Below, piece by piece: positions 1-8,585 of a DNA stretch of 64,000 bases (position 1 is the first letter of the stretch; the number at the start of each line of letters is the position of its first letter). The position numbers and the translations under genes are program-made. The DNA lies in contig NZ_JMEX01000008.1 of assembly GCF_000760735.1 (NCBI RefSeq), forward strand, positions 1,702,786 through 1,766,785. Reading direction: 5' to 3'. A model generated the notes under the pieces. The model was not told the origin of the DNA and searched no databases. It saw only the letters and a list, made by a program, of their open reading frames with translations. The stretch is from Rhodococcoides fascians A44A (GTDB taxonomy: Bacteria; Actinomycetota; Actinomycetes; Mycobacteriales; Mycobacteriaceae).

Positions 1-11
1 GGACCATTGAC

Positions 12-1187
12 ATGACCAGAAGCTTCGACGGCACCGGAATCGACCGGGTATTGAGCGAGTCCGTCGGTCGACAAGCGGTACCCCATGTCGTCGCGATTGC
101 CGCCGATGCCGACGGGGTGTTCTACGAAGGCGCCGCAGGCACGCGAATAGCGGGGGAGTCGACCGATCCCGTGACGACGCGGACGCAATTTCGGATCATG
201 TCGATGACCAAGATGGTGGCGACCACCGTCGCGCTGCAACAAGTCGAACGCGGCGATCTCGACCTCGATGCACCGGTGTAGGACTACGTGCCCGAGTTCG
301 CGGACGTCAAGGTTCTCGACGGGTTCGACGGCGACAACCCGATCCTGCGCGAGCCGGCGAGCAAGGCAACGGTGAAGCAGCTCGTGACGCACACATCCGG
401 CCTCGGCTACTGGTTCTGGAACGACCAACTGGTCAGGTTCGAGGCAGTTACGGGCGTACCGAACGTCGTTCCAGGGAAAGCGGAGGCTTTTCAGGCACCT
501 CTTGTAACCGATCCGGGCACCGAGTTCGTCTACGGCATCAACACCGATTGGCTCGGCAGAGTGGTGGAGTCGGTGGCAGGCACGGGCCTCGACAGCGTGA
601 TCAAGGACGGTGTCACGGGACCTCTGGGTATGGACGACACCATGTTCGTTCTGGACTCCGAGAGAACGGCTAATGCAGTGACCGTTCACGTGAAGGGTGA
701 GGACGGAGCGTGGACGTCGGCGGGTGAGATTCTCAACCAGGAACCCGACTGGTACGCGGGCGGGCATGGCTTGTATTCGACACCGCAGGACTACATCCGG
801 TTCGAACGGGCACTGCTGCGCGGCGGTGAACTCGACGGCGTCCGGATCTTGGCACCCGAAACGGTCGATGCGGCGTTCCGCAATCAGATCGGCGAACTAG
901 ACTTTCCCGCCGAAATCCCGACCGCAGACCCAGCGACGACAGACACGATGTACGCCGGTCCCGGAAACAAGTGGGGCTACGGTTTGATGCTGAACACTCA
1001 CGACGTGCCCGGCGGTCGCCGCGCAGGAACCGGAGCATGGGCAGGCTTGTTCAACACGCACTTCTTCATCGACCGCACCACCGGAATCTGTGCCTCTATC
1101 TACACCAATTCACTGCCGTTCATCGCACGCGACGATGCGTGGAAAATGTACGGCGACTTCGAGAAGGCGCTGTACGCAGCGCTCTGA
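12..1187 (+). pseudogene. Serine hydrolase (class C beta-lactamase/esterase family), interrupted by an in-frame TAG
   Basis: The two halves are in one frame: codons run from ATG 12 to a TAG at 279-281 and continue without a shift to TGA at 1185-1187. The N-terminal half carries the nucleophile motif S-M-T-K (in IMSMTKM). The C-terminal half carries Y-G-I-N (the Tyr motif of the family) and a late GNKWGYG segment. Related proteins read V-E-D-Y at the break, so a single GAG-to-TAG change explains it. The full length, about 391 codons, is normal for the family (beta-lactamase-like esterases and D-aminopeptidases). The stop follows the catalytic SxxK but removes the rest of the fold, so the product should be inactive unless the TAG is read through or is a sequencing error. 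No signal peptide is visible; substrate unknown. Confidence 0.85.
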
Positions 1188-1412
1188 CATCAGGCCGCGG
1201 AAGATTCGGCACCGAGTGGTGCCCTGCTGGTGCGCTCAACAGTAGTGACTCCCTCGGAAGGGCTGACCCGATTAACTTCTCCGGAAGAGGAAATCTGGCG
1301 TGACCGATCAAGCCGAGCAAGTAGAAGGTGGGCGATGGATGATCGGGGATTAGGTGCGCCGAGAGGTTTCCGCATCCAGACTCGACGGCACCACTGAAAC
1401 GAAAGGATGAGG

Positions 1413-2399
1413 ATGCACACCAGAACACTTGGGCGTGATCTCGAGGTATCCGCGATCGGATTCGGGGCGATGGGCATGTCGCAGAGCTACGGCCCGAATC
1501 CCGGCAGCCGCGACGACATGATCGCAGTGTTGCGTTCGGCAGCCGACGAAGGAGTGACGTTCTTCGACAGCGCCGAGGTCTACGGCCCTTACGTCAACGA
1601 GGAGCTCGTCGGCGAGGCTCTCAAACCTATCCGCGAGCAGGTGGTGATAGCAACGAAGTTCGGCTGGGATATCGAGAACGGCCGGGTCGCCGGCTTGAAC
1701 AGTCGTCCCGAGCAGATCCGTCGTGTGGCCGAGGCGTCACTGACGCGGCTTCGTACGGACGTCATCGACCTGCTGTATCAGCACCGTGTAGATCCGAATG
1801 TCCCGATCGAGGATGTCGCCGGCACCGTCGGTGAATTGGTCCGCGAGGGCAAGGTCCGGCACTTCGGGCTCTCCGAGGCTTCGGCTACGACGATCCGCCG
1901 CGCGCACAAGGTTCATCCGGTTACCGCGGTTCAGAGCGAGTATTCGCTATGGACTCGGGACCCCGAACCGCAGGTGCTACCCACGCTGGCCGAGCTCGGA
2001 ATCGGTTTCGTCCCCTTCAGTCCGCTCGGCAAGGGATTCCTGACCGGCGCTGTCGATGCGTCCACAAGTTTCGCCGACGGCGACATCCGCCACCGCGTCC
2101 CGCGGTTCGAGGCGGAGAACCTTGCTGCCAACCAGTCGCTCGTCGACCACGTGCGAGGCCTTGCCGATGCAAAGCGCGTTTCACCAGGTCAGATTGCCCT
2201 GGCCTGGCTGCTGGCGCAGCAACCATGGATCGTTCCGATCCCGGGGACCCGCCACACCGCACGTATCCGCGAGAACGCGGCGGCCGCCGAGGTCGGGTTG
2301 TCCGCTGACGAGCTGAACGGCCTGAACCTGCTGGCAAAGTCCGTTGGAGTGCGCGGGGACCGGTACGACGCCGAGCACATTGCCTTGGTCAACGGCTAG
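1413..2399 (+). CDS. Aldo/keto reductase
   Basis: NAD(P)H-dependent oxidoreductase with a TIM-barrel fold, about 328 residues, the usual family length. Catalytic residues are visible: D52 and Y57 (FFDSAEVYG), K82 (VIATKFG) and the His of LLYQHRVDP. The C-terminal IPIPGTR-like cofactor-binding segment is present as IVPIPGTRHTARI. Two in-frame ATGs lie at 1407 and 1413. The Shine-Dalgarno-like AAAGGA sits directly against the first but about 5 nt before the second, so 1413 is preferred. The gene stands alone, 226 nt after the broken hydrolase. It is most like the YajO/Tas-type group that acts on small aldehydes; the physiological substrate cannot be read from sequence. Confidence 0.9.
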   Translation: MHTRTLGRDLEVSAIGFGAMGMSQSYGPNPGSRDDMIAVLRSAADEGVTFFDSAEVYGPYVNEELVGEALKPIREQVVIATKFGWDIENGRVAGLNSRPEQIRRVAEASLTRLRTDVIDLLYQHRVDPNVPIEDVAGTVGELVREGKVRHFGLSEASATTIRRAHKVHPVTAVQSEYSLWTRDPEPQVLPTLAELGIGFVPFSPLGKGFLTGAVDASTSFADGDIRHRVPRFEAENLAANQSLVDHVRGLADAKRVSPGQIALAWLLAQQPWIVPIPGTRHTARIRENAAAAEVGLSADELNGLNLLAKSVGVRGDRYDAEHIALVNG

Positions 2400-2547
2400 G
2401 TGTAACTACTATCGACCGGCGCAGGTGAGCCTCGATCGACACGCCATTCGGGTCGAGGGCTTCGTAGTCGACTGGCGATGCGTCAGACAAACGCGATCAA
2501 AATCGAGCCGGCCCACAGTCTGTTGAGAACGAGCTGAAAGAGACGAC

Positions 2548-2997
2548 ATGACCGCTAGCGAATTCGATCAAATTTTCCCGCTCGGGGAGCCCAACGAGGC
2601 CTATGCGCAGTATTTCTCCGGCCAGAGCTACCTAGCTCCGTTGTCCGATGGCAGCGTCCCCGTCAGCAACGTCAGTTTCGAGCCTGGTTGCCGCAACAAT
2701 TGGCACATACACCACGGATCTGCGGGCGGAGGCGACCAGATTCTGCTGTGTACGGCAGGCAGTGGCTGGTACCAAGCCGAGCACCAAGATCCAGTCAGCT
2801 TGGTGCCCGGATCGGTGATCCGGGTGCCGGCAGGCACGAAGCACTGGCACGGCGCAAAGGCAGGCTCGTGGTTCTCCCACCTCGCCTTCATAACGCCTGG
2901 CGAGAACGTCAGCAATGAGTGGCTCGAACCTGTGACCGATGAGGTGTACGCCGCGCTACCAGACAACGGCGAAAAGTCAGGACCACTCGGGGACTGA
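2548..2997 (+). CDS. Single-domain cupin protein
   Basis: A 149-residue protein with one cupin barrel. The first cupin motif is seen around WHIHHGS (His-x-His metal ligands) and the second in the PAGTKHWHGA stretch with further His residues, so a divalent metal site is likely. Proteins of this type are often annotated as carboxymuconolactone-decarboxylase-associated or quercetinase-like cupins, and many sit next to aldo/keto reductases, as here. A GAAAGAGA-like ribosome site precedes the ATG. The gap to the upstream reductase is 148 nt, so co-transcription is possible. No signal peptide, so cytoplasmic. Exact reaction unknown. Confidence 0.85.
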   Translation: MTASEFDQIFPLGEPNEAYAQYFSGQSYLAPLSDGSVPVSNVSFEPGCRNNWHIHHGSAGGGDQILLCTAGSGWYQAEHQDPVSLVPGSVIRVPAGTKHWHGAKAGSWFSHLAFITPGENVSNEWLEPVTDEVYAALPDNGEKSGPLGD

Positions 2998-4101
2998 CGC
3001 GACGATGGGGCAACGGTGGGTGGGAAATGGCCAGGCCGCTGCCTCGCTGGGCTGCGGTTGCGCCTCCATCGAGAGCCAGATCCTTCGTGAGTACAGAAAC
3101 ATCCACGGCCAGTCATTTGTTGGTCCACCACACACCAAGGCAGTCCACATTCGTTCAGGCTCGCCTGAGACCGACAAGGTGTGCCTCGTTCAGTGTCACG
3201 CGAGTTTTAGAAGTCGCCTTCGAGTCCCTGCCATATCCGAGGACAGGCGGCGGAGTTCGTTGATACAGATGTTGGCCTTATCGGACGGGCGCAGAAGATT
3301 GAGGTGTTCTCCAGATCGGACACCGGGTCCACGTAGATACGGGACGGATGATGCTGATCCGGGTGCGTCCCATCGTTTGTTCTCGTTGACACTAGAGTTA
3401 CACAAATCGGTACGGATCGGGCTGGACTGGTGTGTACCCATGGACGAAAGCTGTTGTGATGCATGAGGATTTGGATTCATAGGACTCCTTGTATGGCGAC
3501 AGATTAGTTTTGGTCAGGGAACGTGACGGCGACCTGCGTGAGGCTATTACTACGGGGTTCGACTAGCCCGAGCACCTGCGGTGACCAGCGGCATGGGCCC
3601 TTCTGGCGGTGCCCGGTCGGTGGCTTGAGCCAAAGGATCCGCTCCGCTGTCGCGGAGTGAATCGCGAGTGCCGGCCAATCCTTCGAACGAACACGAAAGG
3701 CCCGTTCCGAACAGGACACGTAAGCCCTAGGTGGCGCGTCGAGACGCTACACCGAATGGCGCGAGACGAAGGTTGCGGGACGCTTCCAGCGCACCCGGTC
3801 AGGATCGCCGCCTTAATCGTCGACGCCGACGACCTCCGGACCGAAACACGGGAGCGGGGGTGAGCAGTCGCCACCTTTGGTACCTGGATCGCGGAGATCA
3901 ACCAATTGCACCGGACCTCAGTCGCATCACTCAGCGGGCCACGAGCACATAACTCGCCTGGCGTCAGTCTAGGGAAACCACGCGCCGGCCAAGCGCCATA
4001 TATGGGGTGCTGTTCACGCTCCGTCAGGCCAGTGTGTATCGTGGATCAGTCAACCGCAGACGCGGCTGACCTCGGGTTGACCATCTCTGAATGCGACGGC
4101 A
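2998..4101. other. Gene-poor stretch at the left edge of the accessory region
   Basis: About 1.1 kb in which no open frame reads like a protein I recognise; the frames present are short and Arg/Ser-rich shadows. It contains the leftmost diverged copy of the attachment-locus flank (about 3384-3492, listed separately). On the minus strand a short run reading INELRRLSSDMAGTRR (around 3200-3280) looks protein-like but is not recognisable. The stretch probably holds decayed genes or old island junctions. Confidence 0.5.
3384..3492 (+). repeat. Left-flank repeat U, copy 1 (most diverged)
   Basis: Aligns by eye with the sequence left of the prophage core (11249-11365) and with 54021-54130. Shared blocks in the same order include GTTGACAC.AGAGT.ACACAA, GGATCGG.CTGGAC, CGAAA..TGTTG and GGATTCAT.G.A.TCC. 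It is not followed by a clear tRNA-end core, although GGTTCGA occurs about 90 nt downstream. Confidence 0.6.
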
Positions 4102-4329
4102 ATGTCTGGATCTGAGCAACAGCGGGCCATCTTGGCCTCGGAGTTTTACTGGTTCGGCGGGCAACTTGGCTCGCCAAAAGTGTTCGATACCGGTACTAAC
4201 TTTAGCGCCATGCCGACTCTGAGGACAGCTACCGTGCCCGACATGGAACGAGATGTAGACGAGTCGGACCGCGAGATGCGGTTGACTGTATCCGGCGGAA
4301 TATTGGCTATCGAGCTAGACGAGGCGTGA
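4102..4329 (+). CDS. Small unknown protein, first gene of the SIR2/metallopeptidase operon
   Basis: A 75-residue acidic protein without a recognisable domain; residues 1-30 are aromatic-rich (SEFYWFGG) and the end reads as a beta-rich GILAIELDE. Its TGA overlaps the GTG start of the 663-residue gene by 4 nt (GTGA), typical of translational coupling, which is the main reason to believe it. The ribosome site is weak (GACGGCA). The frame just upstream (GTG at 4039, ending at 4115 in NVWI-stop) also reads protein-like and runs into this one by a +1 step at ATC-TGA, so the true N-terminus may be longer or the gene may be frameshifted. Role unknown; possibly an antitoxin-like or sensor component. 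Confidence 0.55.
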   Translation: MSGSEQQRAILASEFYWFGGQLGSPKVFDTGTNFSAMPTLRTATVPDMERDVDESDREMRLTVSGGILAIELDEA

Positions 4330-6317
4330 GCCGCGACTTCCTGTGTGTTTGGTCTGACGAGGATTCTCAGACGCACGCAGCTCTCACTGAGACTCCATCG
4401 GTGTACTTGAGCCGCAGACAGGGCCGTGCCAGCGTCTTAATGCCTGCCCGACCAGATGCTGCTCGTCCCTCACTTGTGGGTGTGTCGACGGCTGTCTTTC
4501 TTCTGCCTTCGGACACGCCGAAGCTACTCGCGGCTCTTCTAAACGATTTCGACGCTACGGTTGCATCAAGCACCTTTTTGAGCTACGGACATGCCTCAGT
4601 TGTCCTACTTCTCGCGTCGAAGTCAAGTTGGGCACTAGTAGAGCCCCGCGTCCGAACATTCCTTGCGGGACTAGAGATTTGGTCAATCGATGGGGACTTT
4701 GAGCCCGTTGCCACCGTTATCGAGCTCAATCGGCCCCCTGATCAGATCGAGGTTGCGCAGCCGACCGACCTCCCGGTAGCGGGCCTCAGCTTTGAGGCTG
4801 CTGCACAGGTCCGGCAGTTCAACGCGAACCTGGCTGTGCTTGGCAGGACTGTCAGACACTATGCGCCATCAGTTTGGCCTCTGATAACCAATCTGCACGT
4901 TCGAGTCGGAGAAATTATCGATCAACTTGTTGGTTTGACCGACAAAACAGACGCCGTCACCATCCGGCAGTGCGTTGTGTTCGAAAGCGTACTTGTCGAA
5001 ACAAACGCGGTTACGACTCTCTATTGTTCGCAACTTGGATCTGGAACTTTGCCGCTCGGGCGTTCGCGCTTTCCGGTTGGCGAGTATTCCTTGCTTGGTA
5101 TAGGTGTACCTGTGAAAGCTGCGTGGGAATTCTACTACCATCTAAGTCAAATTTTTGCACAAAACAATCACGTCGGCCGTTTGAGTAAAAATCTGCCCAC
5201 GATGGGTTCATTCAACTGGAAGGGGGCTGCGTCATCTCGTCGAGATTATTCATCCTGGCAAAACCCTCACGAGATTCTGCGTGCCATCGAATCAGAACCC
5301 GACTCTGCGCCTAGATTGCATATTCCACATTTCAGCTCACGCTGGGGGTATCATGAGTCGCTGCATTCAATAAGCCTAAGTTGGCAATCGATTACTGCTT
5401 CCGGAACCAAGGAATGGAACCTGCTAACTTTAACGCACGAATTTTTGCATTCTCAAGTCCGCGCGATTTTCGCTCAGATCTTAAATCCGGAATCGGATCC
5501 CGATCTTGCGGAAACGATCGTGAATCGGTATAACTCGCGGGATCAAGGTAGCTCCGCCTTGCAATCAATTCAAGCGGCGTACGTAGAAACATTAGTGGTC
5601 GCCAGGAGTATGTCAAATTTTGCAAAGATAATTGACGGCGACGCAGTTGACAGGAAGGCAAATTTTAAGGTCCCTTATCGTATAACAGTGAACGAGCTTA
5701 AAGAATCTTTCAGAAGTCACTCGGAGTTAATACAAGAGGTAGCGGTACACGTACTCGATTTTCAGTATGTGTACGCTTCAAGGCCGAAAGAGTACGTCGA
5801 CTCTGTGTGGAGTTCGTGGTCGCTCGTGCCCAGCGTTGTCGATAAAATTGATTATTATGTGTTACGAACGCTATGCGCATTGTCGGTGGGCGATCCGGAC
5901 GTAGACTATTCGAAAAGATTTCAGAACGCCCAAAACCTCATGCTGACGATCCTGGATGAGATGAACGGCCGCCCCCGTCGGCGTCAGCGACCCGCGATCT
6001 CAGCCGCGATCGACGTACTTCGGTCGGAGGATGAGTCGCAACGGCTCGCGATTCAGTTCGTGGGGTTGCAGTATGCAGTGCAGTTGACGAACTACTTTTT
6101 TTACGATTCACGTATAAATAATGATCTACTACGTGACGATACGGCTACCACAGACGGGTTGCGTTTCACGTATGGAATCGAGCCAGGCGAGTACATTGGA
6201 CAACGACCGGAGAGTCCGGTTGGTTTTCTATTAGATCGGTTTCCGGGCTACGAAGATCAGGCGGGCCATGCGAGCGCAGAGTTCGTGGGCCTCTGGCAAA
6301 TGCTGCAACTTGCGTAG
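4326..6317 (+). CDS. Large unknown protein with HExxH metallopeptidase-type motif, second gene of SIR2 operon
   Basis: A 663-residue protein starting with GTG inside the upstream stop. Residues H371-E-F-L-H375 form a textbook zinc-peptidase HExxH in a helix (LTLTHEFLHSQV); acidic residues downstream (PDLAETIVNRYN) could give the third ligand. No signal peptide or clear membrane segment, so a cytoplasmic enzyme or sensor is likely. The N-terminal about 200 residues look like a separate beta-rich domain. Codons are clearly AT-richer than in the flanking host and phage genes (runs such as AAATTGATTATTATG), suggesting horizontal transfer. It is followed after 9 nt by the next gene. I do not recognise the family; protease activity is an inference from one motif. 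Confidence 0.8.
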   Translation: MSRDFLCVWSDEDSQTHAALTETPSVYLSRRQGRASVLMPARPDAARPSLVGVSTAVFLLPSDTPKLLAALLNDFDATVASSTFLSYGHASVVLLLASKSSWALVEPRVRTFLAGLEIWSIDGDFEPVATVIELNRPPDQIEVAQPTDLPVAGLSFEAAAQVRQFNANLAVLGRTVRHYAPSVWPLITNLHVRVGEIIDQLVGLTDKTDAVTIRQCVVFESVLVETNAVTTLYCSQLGSGTLPLGRSRFPVGEYSLLGIGVPVKAAWEFYYHLSQIFAQNNHVGRLSKNLPTMGSFNWKGAASSRRDYSSWQNPHEILRAIESEPDSAPRLHIPHFSSRWGYHESLHSISLSWQSITASGTKEWNLLTLTHEFLHSQVRAIFAQILNPESDPDLAETIVNRYNSRDQGSSALQSIQAAYVETLVVARSMSNFAKIIDGDAVDRKANFKVPYRITVNELKESFRSHSELIQEVAVHVLDFQYVYASRPKEYVDSVWSSWSLVPSVVDKIDYYVLRTLCALSVGDPDVDYSKRFQNAQNLMLTILDEMNGRPRRRQRPAISAAIDVLRSEDESQRLAIQFVGLQYAVQLTNYFFYDSRINNDLLRDDTATTDGLRFTYGIEPGEYIGQRPESPVGFLLDRFPGYEDQAGHASAEFVGLWQMLQLA

Positions 6318-6326
6318 GAGAAGCAT

Positions 6327-7103
6327 ATGTCTGGTGATGTCAGTACTACCGAGGCGCGACGGTTCACGGCGATTGGTTTTATGCATCCTTCGCTAAGGCC
6401 TGACGTGAAGTCGATCCGGGATGCCCTCGGTCCGAGCCTTGGACAAGTGCGAAAGATAGATGTGGGGCCTGATGGCTGGCACACCTTTCACTGTGAATAT
6501 GAACGGATCACGAGTTTGTATCCCGCTGATCTCGTCGACGCTCGATCGCGGATGCGGAAGAGTGGTCGGTACGCGCACGATATATTTATTTCACTGTTTG
6601 ATTACGGTTCTCTGGGGTCTGTGATGTGGGTGGCCTCGCCGTACATCAGGCTCCTTGACGAGATCCACTCAGAAGCGTCGAAGCGGTTGATAGAACCTGC
6701 CTTGCAATACACCAGTGCAAATATGAAGGGTGTGTTTGCCCTGCTAGCGCAGGGGGCTGACTCCATCGCGGTCAAGAGGGTTATTCTTAGAATTATCTCT
6801 GAAGAGAATGTAGAGCTGGTTTCACTGACGGGTAAGATGCCGTTGCACTCGGATATTCACAGAGGTCTCAGTCAATCGACTCTGCCGTACGGGGTTGGCG
6901 CAGTAGTTGAATTCGAAGATCAACGTGCACGGGTCACAGTAAACCGCACCGGTCTTATCCATTGGTTCCAGTCGGAGGTTAAAACATTAGGATGTGCGTT
7001 GTCGCTCGTGTCCATGCTTTCCAACGCTGATCTGTTGCACCAGGACCGCAGATATCCATTAAGCGAGGAAGCGCAAAAAGCAATAAGTTCGTTGGAGGAC
7101 TGA
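6327..7103 (+). CDS. Unknown 258-residue protein, third gene of SIR2 operon
   Basis: No motif I can name. The protein is soluble in appearance: the N-terminus has a GFMHPSLRPDVKSIRDALG segment, and the middle is helical and hydrophobic (ISLFDYGSLGSVMWVASPYIRLLDEI). The C-terminal third is beta-rich (VGAVVEFEDQRARVTVNRTG) and ends in a helical tail. An AGGAGAAGC ribosome site lies 5-6 nt before ATG 6327. The gene ends on the A of the next ATG (TGATG overlap), so it is coupled to the SIR2 gene. Position between the HExxH protein and the SIR2 effector suggests a bridging, sensing or regulatory subunit; that is inference only. Confidence 0.75.
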   Translation: MSGDVSTTEARRFTAIGFMHPSLRPDVKSIRDALGPSLGQVRKIDVGPDGWHTFHCEYERITSLYPADLVDARSRMRKSGRYAHDIFISLFDYGSLGSVMWVASPYIRLLDEIHSEASKRLIEPALQYTSANMKGVFALLAQGADSIAVKRVILRIISEENVELVSLTGKMPLHSDIHRGLSQSTLPYGVGAVVEFEDQRARVTVNRTGLIHWFQSEVKTLGCALSLVSMLSNADLLHQDRRYPLSEEAQKAISSLED

Positions 7104-8032
7104 TGAACGGGTCGTCTTATCGCGGAATGTCGGTACATGAGCTGACCAATCCCAGCTACGCGGCCCATTATCTCGGCGAGAGTCTGCTTCATGGTGAGCT
7201 GTCGCTTTTACTCGGGGCAGGTGTGAGCCGTGGTTCAGGTCTTCCATCTTGGCAAACGTTAGTAGAAGGATGCGAGGATGAATTGGGGTTGAGCAGGCCG
7301 GCTGGGGCACGCAGCAGCGAGAAGTTGATGTCTGCTATGGATAAGGTGCGTAGCGAGTTTTTGAGTCCCGATCGATCTGAAGTAGATTTTCGTGAACTTG
7401 TGCGCCGAAATCTTTACCCTGACGAATACCTGGATGGCGAATCGTATCCAGATAACCTGCTGCAAAACATGATGCTTATCGCAGTCGGTGCACTAATCAT
7501 GCCATCGTCGCGTGGGTCTGTTCGTGAAGTGCTAACCCTTAATTTCGACGATCTTCTGGAATGGTATCTGGGGATTCATGGTTTCACGACCCAACCAATT
7601 ACCGAGCTTCCGCAGGTAGTCAGCTCAGATGCTGACGTGACAATTTTTCATCCACACGGATATATTCCTTTGACCAAAAGCGGAATTCCGACGGACTGGA
7701 TGATATTGACACGTAAGCAATTCATCAAGAGGATAGCTGGCACTGATGGTCGAGCCTGGGCTCGTTTTCTGACAAACTTATTTGCGACGAAAAGGCTCCT
7801 CGCGGTGGGAACTAGTATGTCGGACATAGACCTTGATGTCCATCTTGAAGCTGCGGGAGAGGGCAAATTTGACGACGAACCAATGGGGTTCGTGGTAAAT
7901 TCGACATTTGATGAAGAGGAAGCGGAGCAGTTGAAGTTGCGAAACCTTGTGCCCGTAGCAGTAGGGAGCCGGGAGGCAATTCCGCATTTTCTTCTTCAGG
8001 TTTGCCGCAACGCCTCCGCTGGATCACGATAA
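7103..8032 (+). CDS. SIR2-domain protein, probable NAD-consuming defence effector
   Basis: A 309-residue protein made almost entirely of a SIR2-like Rossmann domain. Signature elements are seen in order: G38-A-G-V-S42 with G.GLPSW (45-50), T145-L-N-F-D-D150, H183-P-H-G186 (catalytic His region) and G237-T-S-M-S-D (nucleotide-binding loop). This is the SIR2 type found in antiphage systems (ThsA, Dsr1/Dsr2, SIR2-HerA, SIR2-pAgo), which degrade NAD+ after infection is sensed, rather than the protein-deacetylase type, whose zinc CxxC pairs are absent. Last gene of a four-gene overlapping operon. Trigger and partner are not known; the HExxH protein is the obvious candidate. Confidence 0.85.
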   Translation: MNGSSYRGMSVHELTNPSYAAHYLGESLLHGELSLLLGAGVSRGSGLPSWQTLVEGCEDELGLSRPAGARSSEKLMSAMDKVRSEFLSPDRSEVDFRELVRRNLYPDEYLDGESYPDNLLQNMMLIAVGALIMPSSRGSVREVLTLNFDDLLEWYLGIHGFTTQPITELPQVVSSDADVTIFHPHGYIPLTKSGIPTDWMILTRKQFIKRIAGTDGRAWARFLTNLFATKRLLAVGTSMSDIDLDVHLEAAGEGKFDDEPMGFVVNSTFDEEEAEQLKLRNLVPVAVGSREAIPHFLLQVCRNASAGSR

Positions 8033-8585
8033 TTACTGGGCAAGCTACCACCGGTCTGATCTCTGTCAGGGTTGCGATTGGCGATTGCGACCAGGATTGC
8101 TGATGAGCTATGGCTGACCACATCACCGGACACGGTACGTATAAAGACAAGCTGTACCTGAGTGCGAGCTCGGACGTGTCGTCTACAGGATCGTCGGCTG
8201 TGCGATCGACAACCGAATGAAGGGCTCGTTGGCGGTATTCGCTCTAATGACGGTGTGGGAGCCTGGAGGAATTTCCGCCTCGCCGTCACATCCGAAGCAA
8301 CTGTCGCCTCGGTCCGTCCTCAACCGTGGGGAGCGGGACTCCGGAAGGCGAAATGTCCGCGCACAGATGCACACACCGCTGTCGGTCCGGATCGGCCGTG
8401 ATGAAAGTCCCGGTCGAGTCTGTCGACGCCTTCTACCACCCGGTCTGGATCCGGCCCCGGTCACAATAGCTTCGCTTGTCAGTATTGAATTTCATGTGCA
8501 TATTAGGCGATGCCTAGACACAAGGACATCACGCCCGTCGCGTATCAGGTTCTATGCCCGCCCCCGCGCTACCTGACAGCCTCAG
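8033..8585. other. Gap between SIR2 operon and PARIS-like gene, with IS3 debris
   Basis: About 550 nt without an intact gene. The first 220 nt contain a decayed IS3-family transposase fragment (listed separately). The rest (about 8255-8585) shows nothing I can assign. Confidence 0.6.
8103..8252 (+). pseudogene. Remnant of an IS3-family transposase (rve/DDE domain)
   Basis: Reading across frames recovers the conserved start of the IS3 OrfB catalytic domain: DHITGHGTYKDKLYL (compare the family's TDITEH.T.EGKLYL), then after a frameshift VYRIVGCAIDNRMKGSLAV (compare RIVGYSID.RMK.SLAV). At least two frame changes and loss of both ends mean it cannot be functional. It shows past transposon insertion between the two defence-like units. 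Confidence 0.6.

Noticed and set aside
3590..3620. GGTTCGA near repeat U copy 1 as a fourth att core
   Set aside because: Only a 7-base T-loop-like word matches (it lies slightly upstream, near 3557); the arm pairing and acceptor strand are missing, so chance is likely.
3563..3901. Open frames in the left gene-poor stretch
   Set aside because: Composition is Arg/Ser/Pro-rich in all frames and no ribosome sites or motifs are seen.
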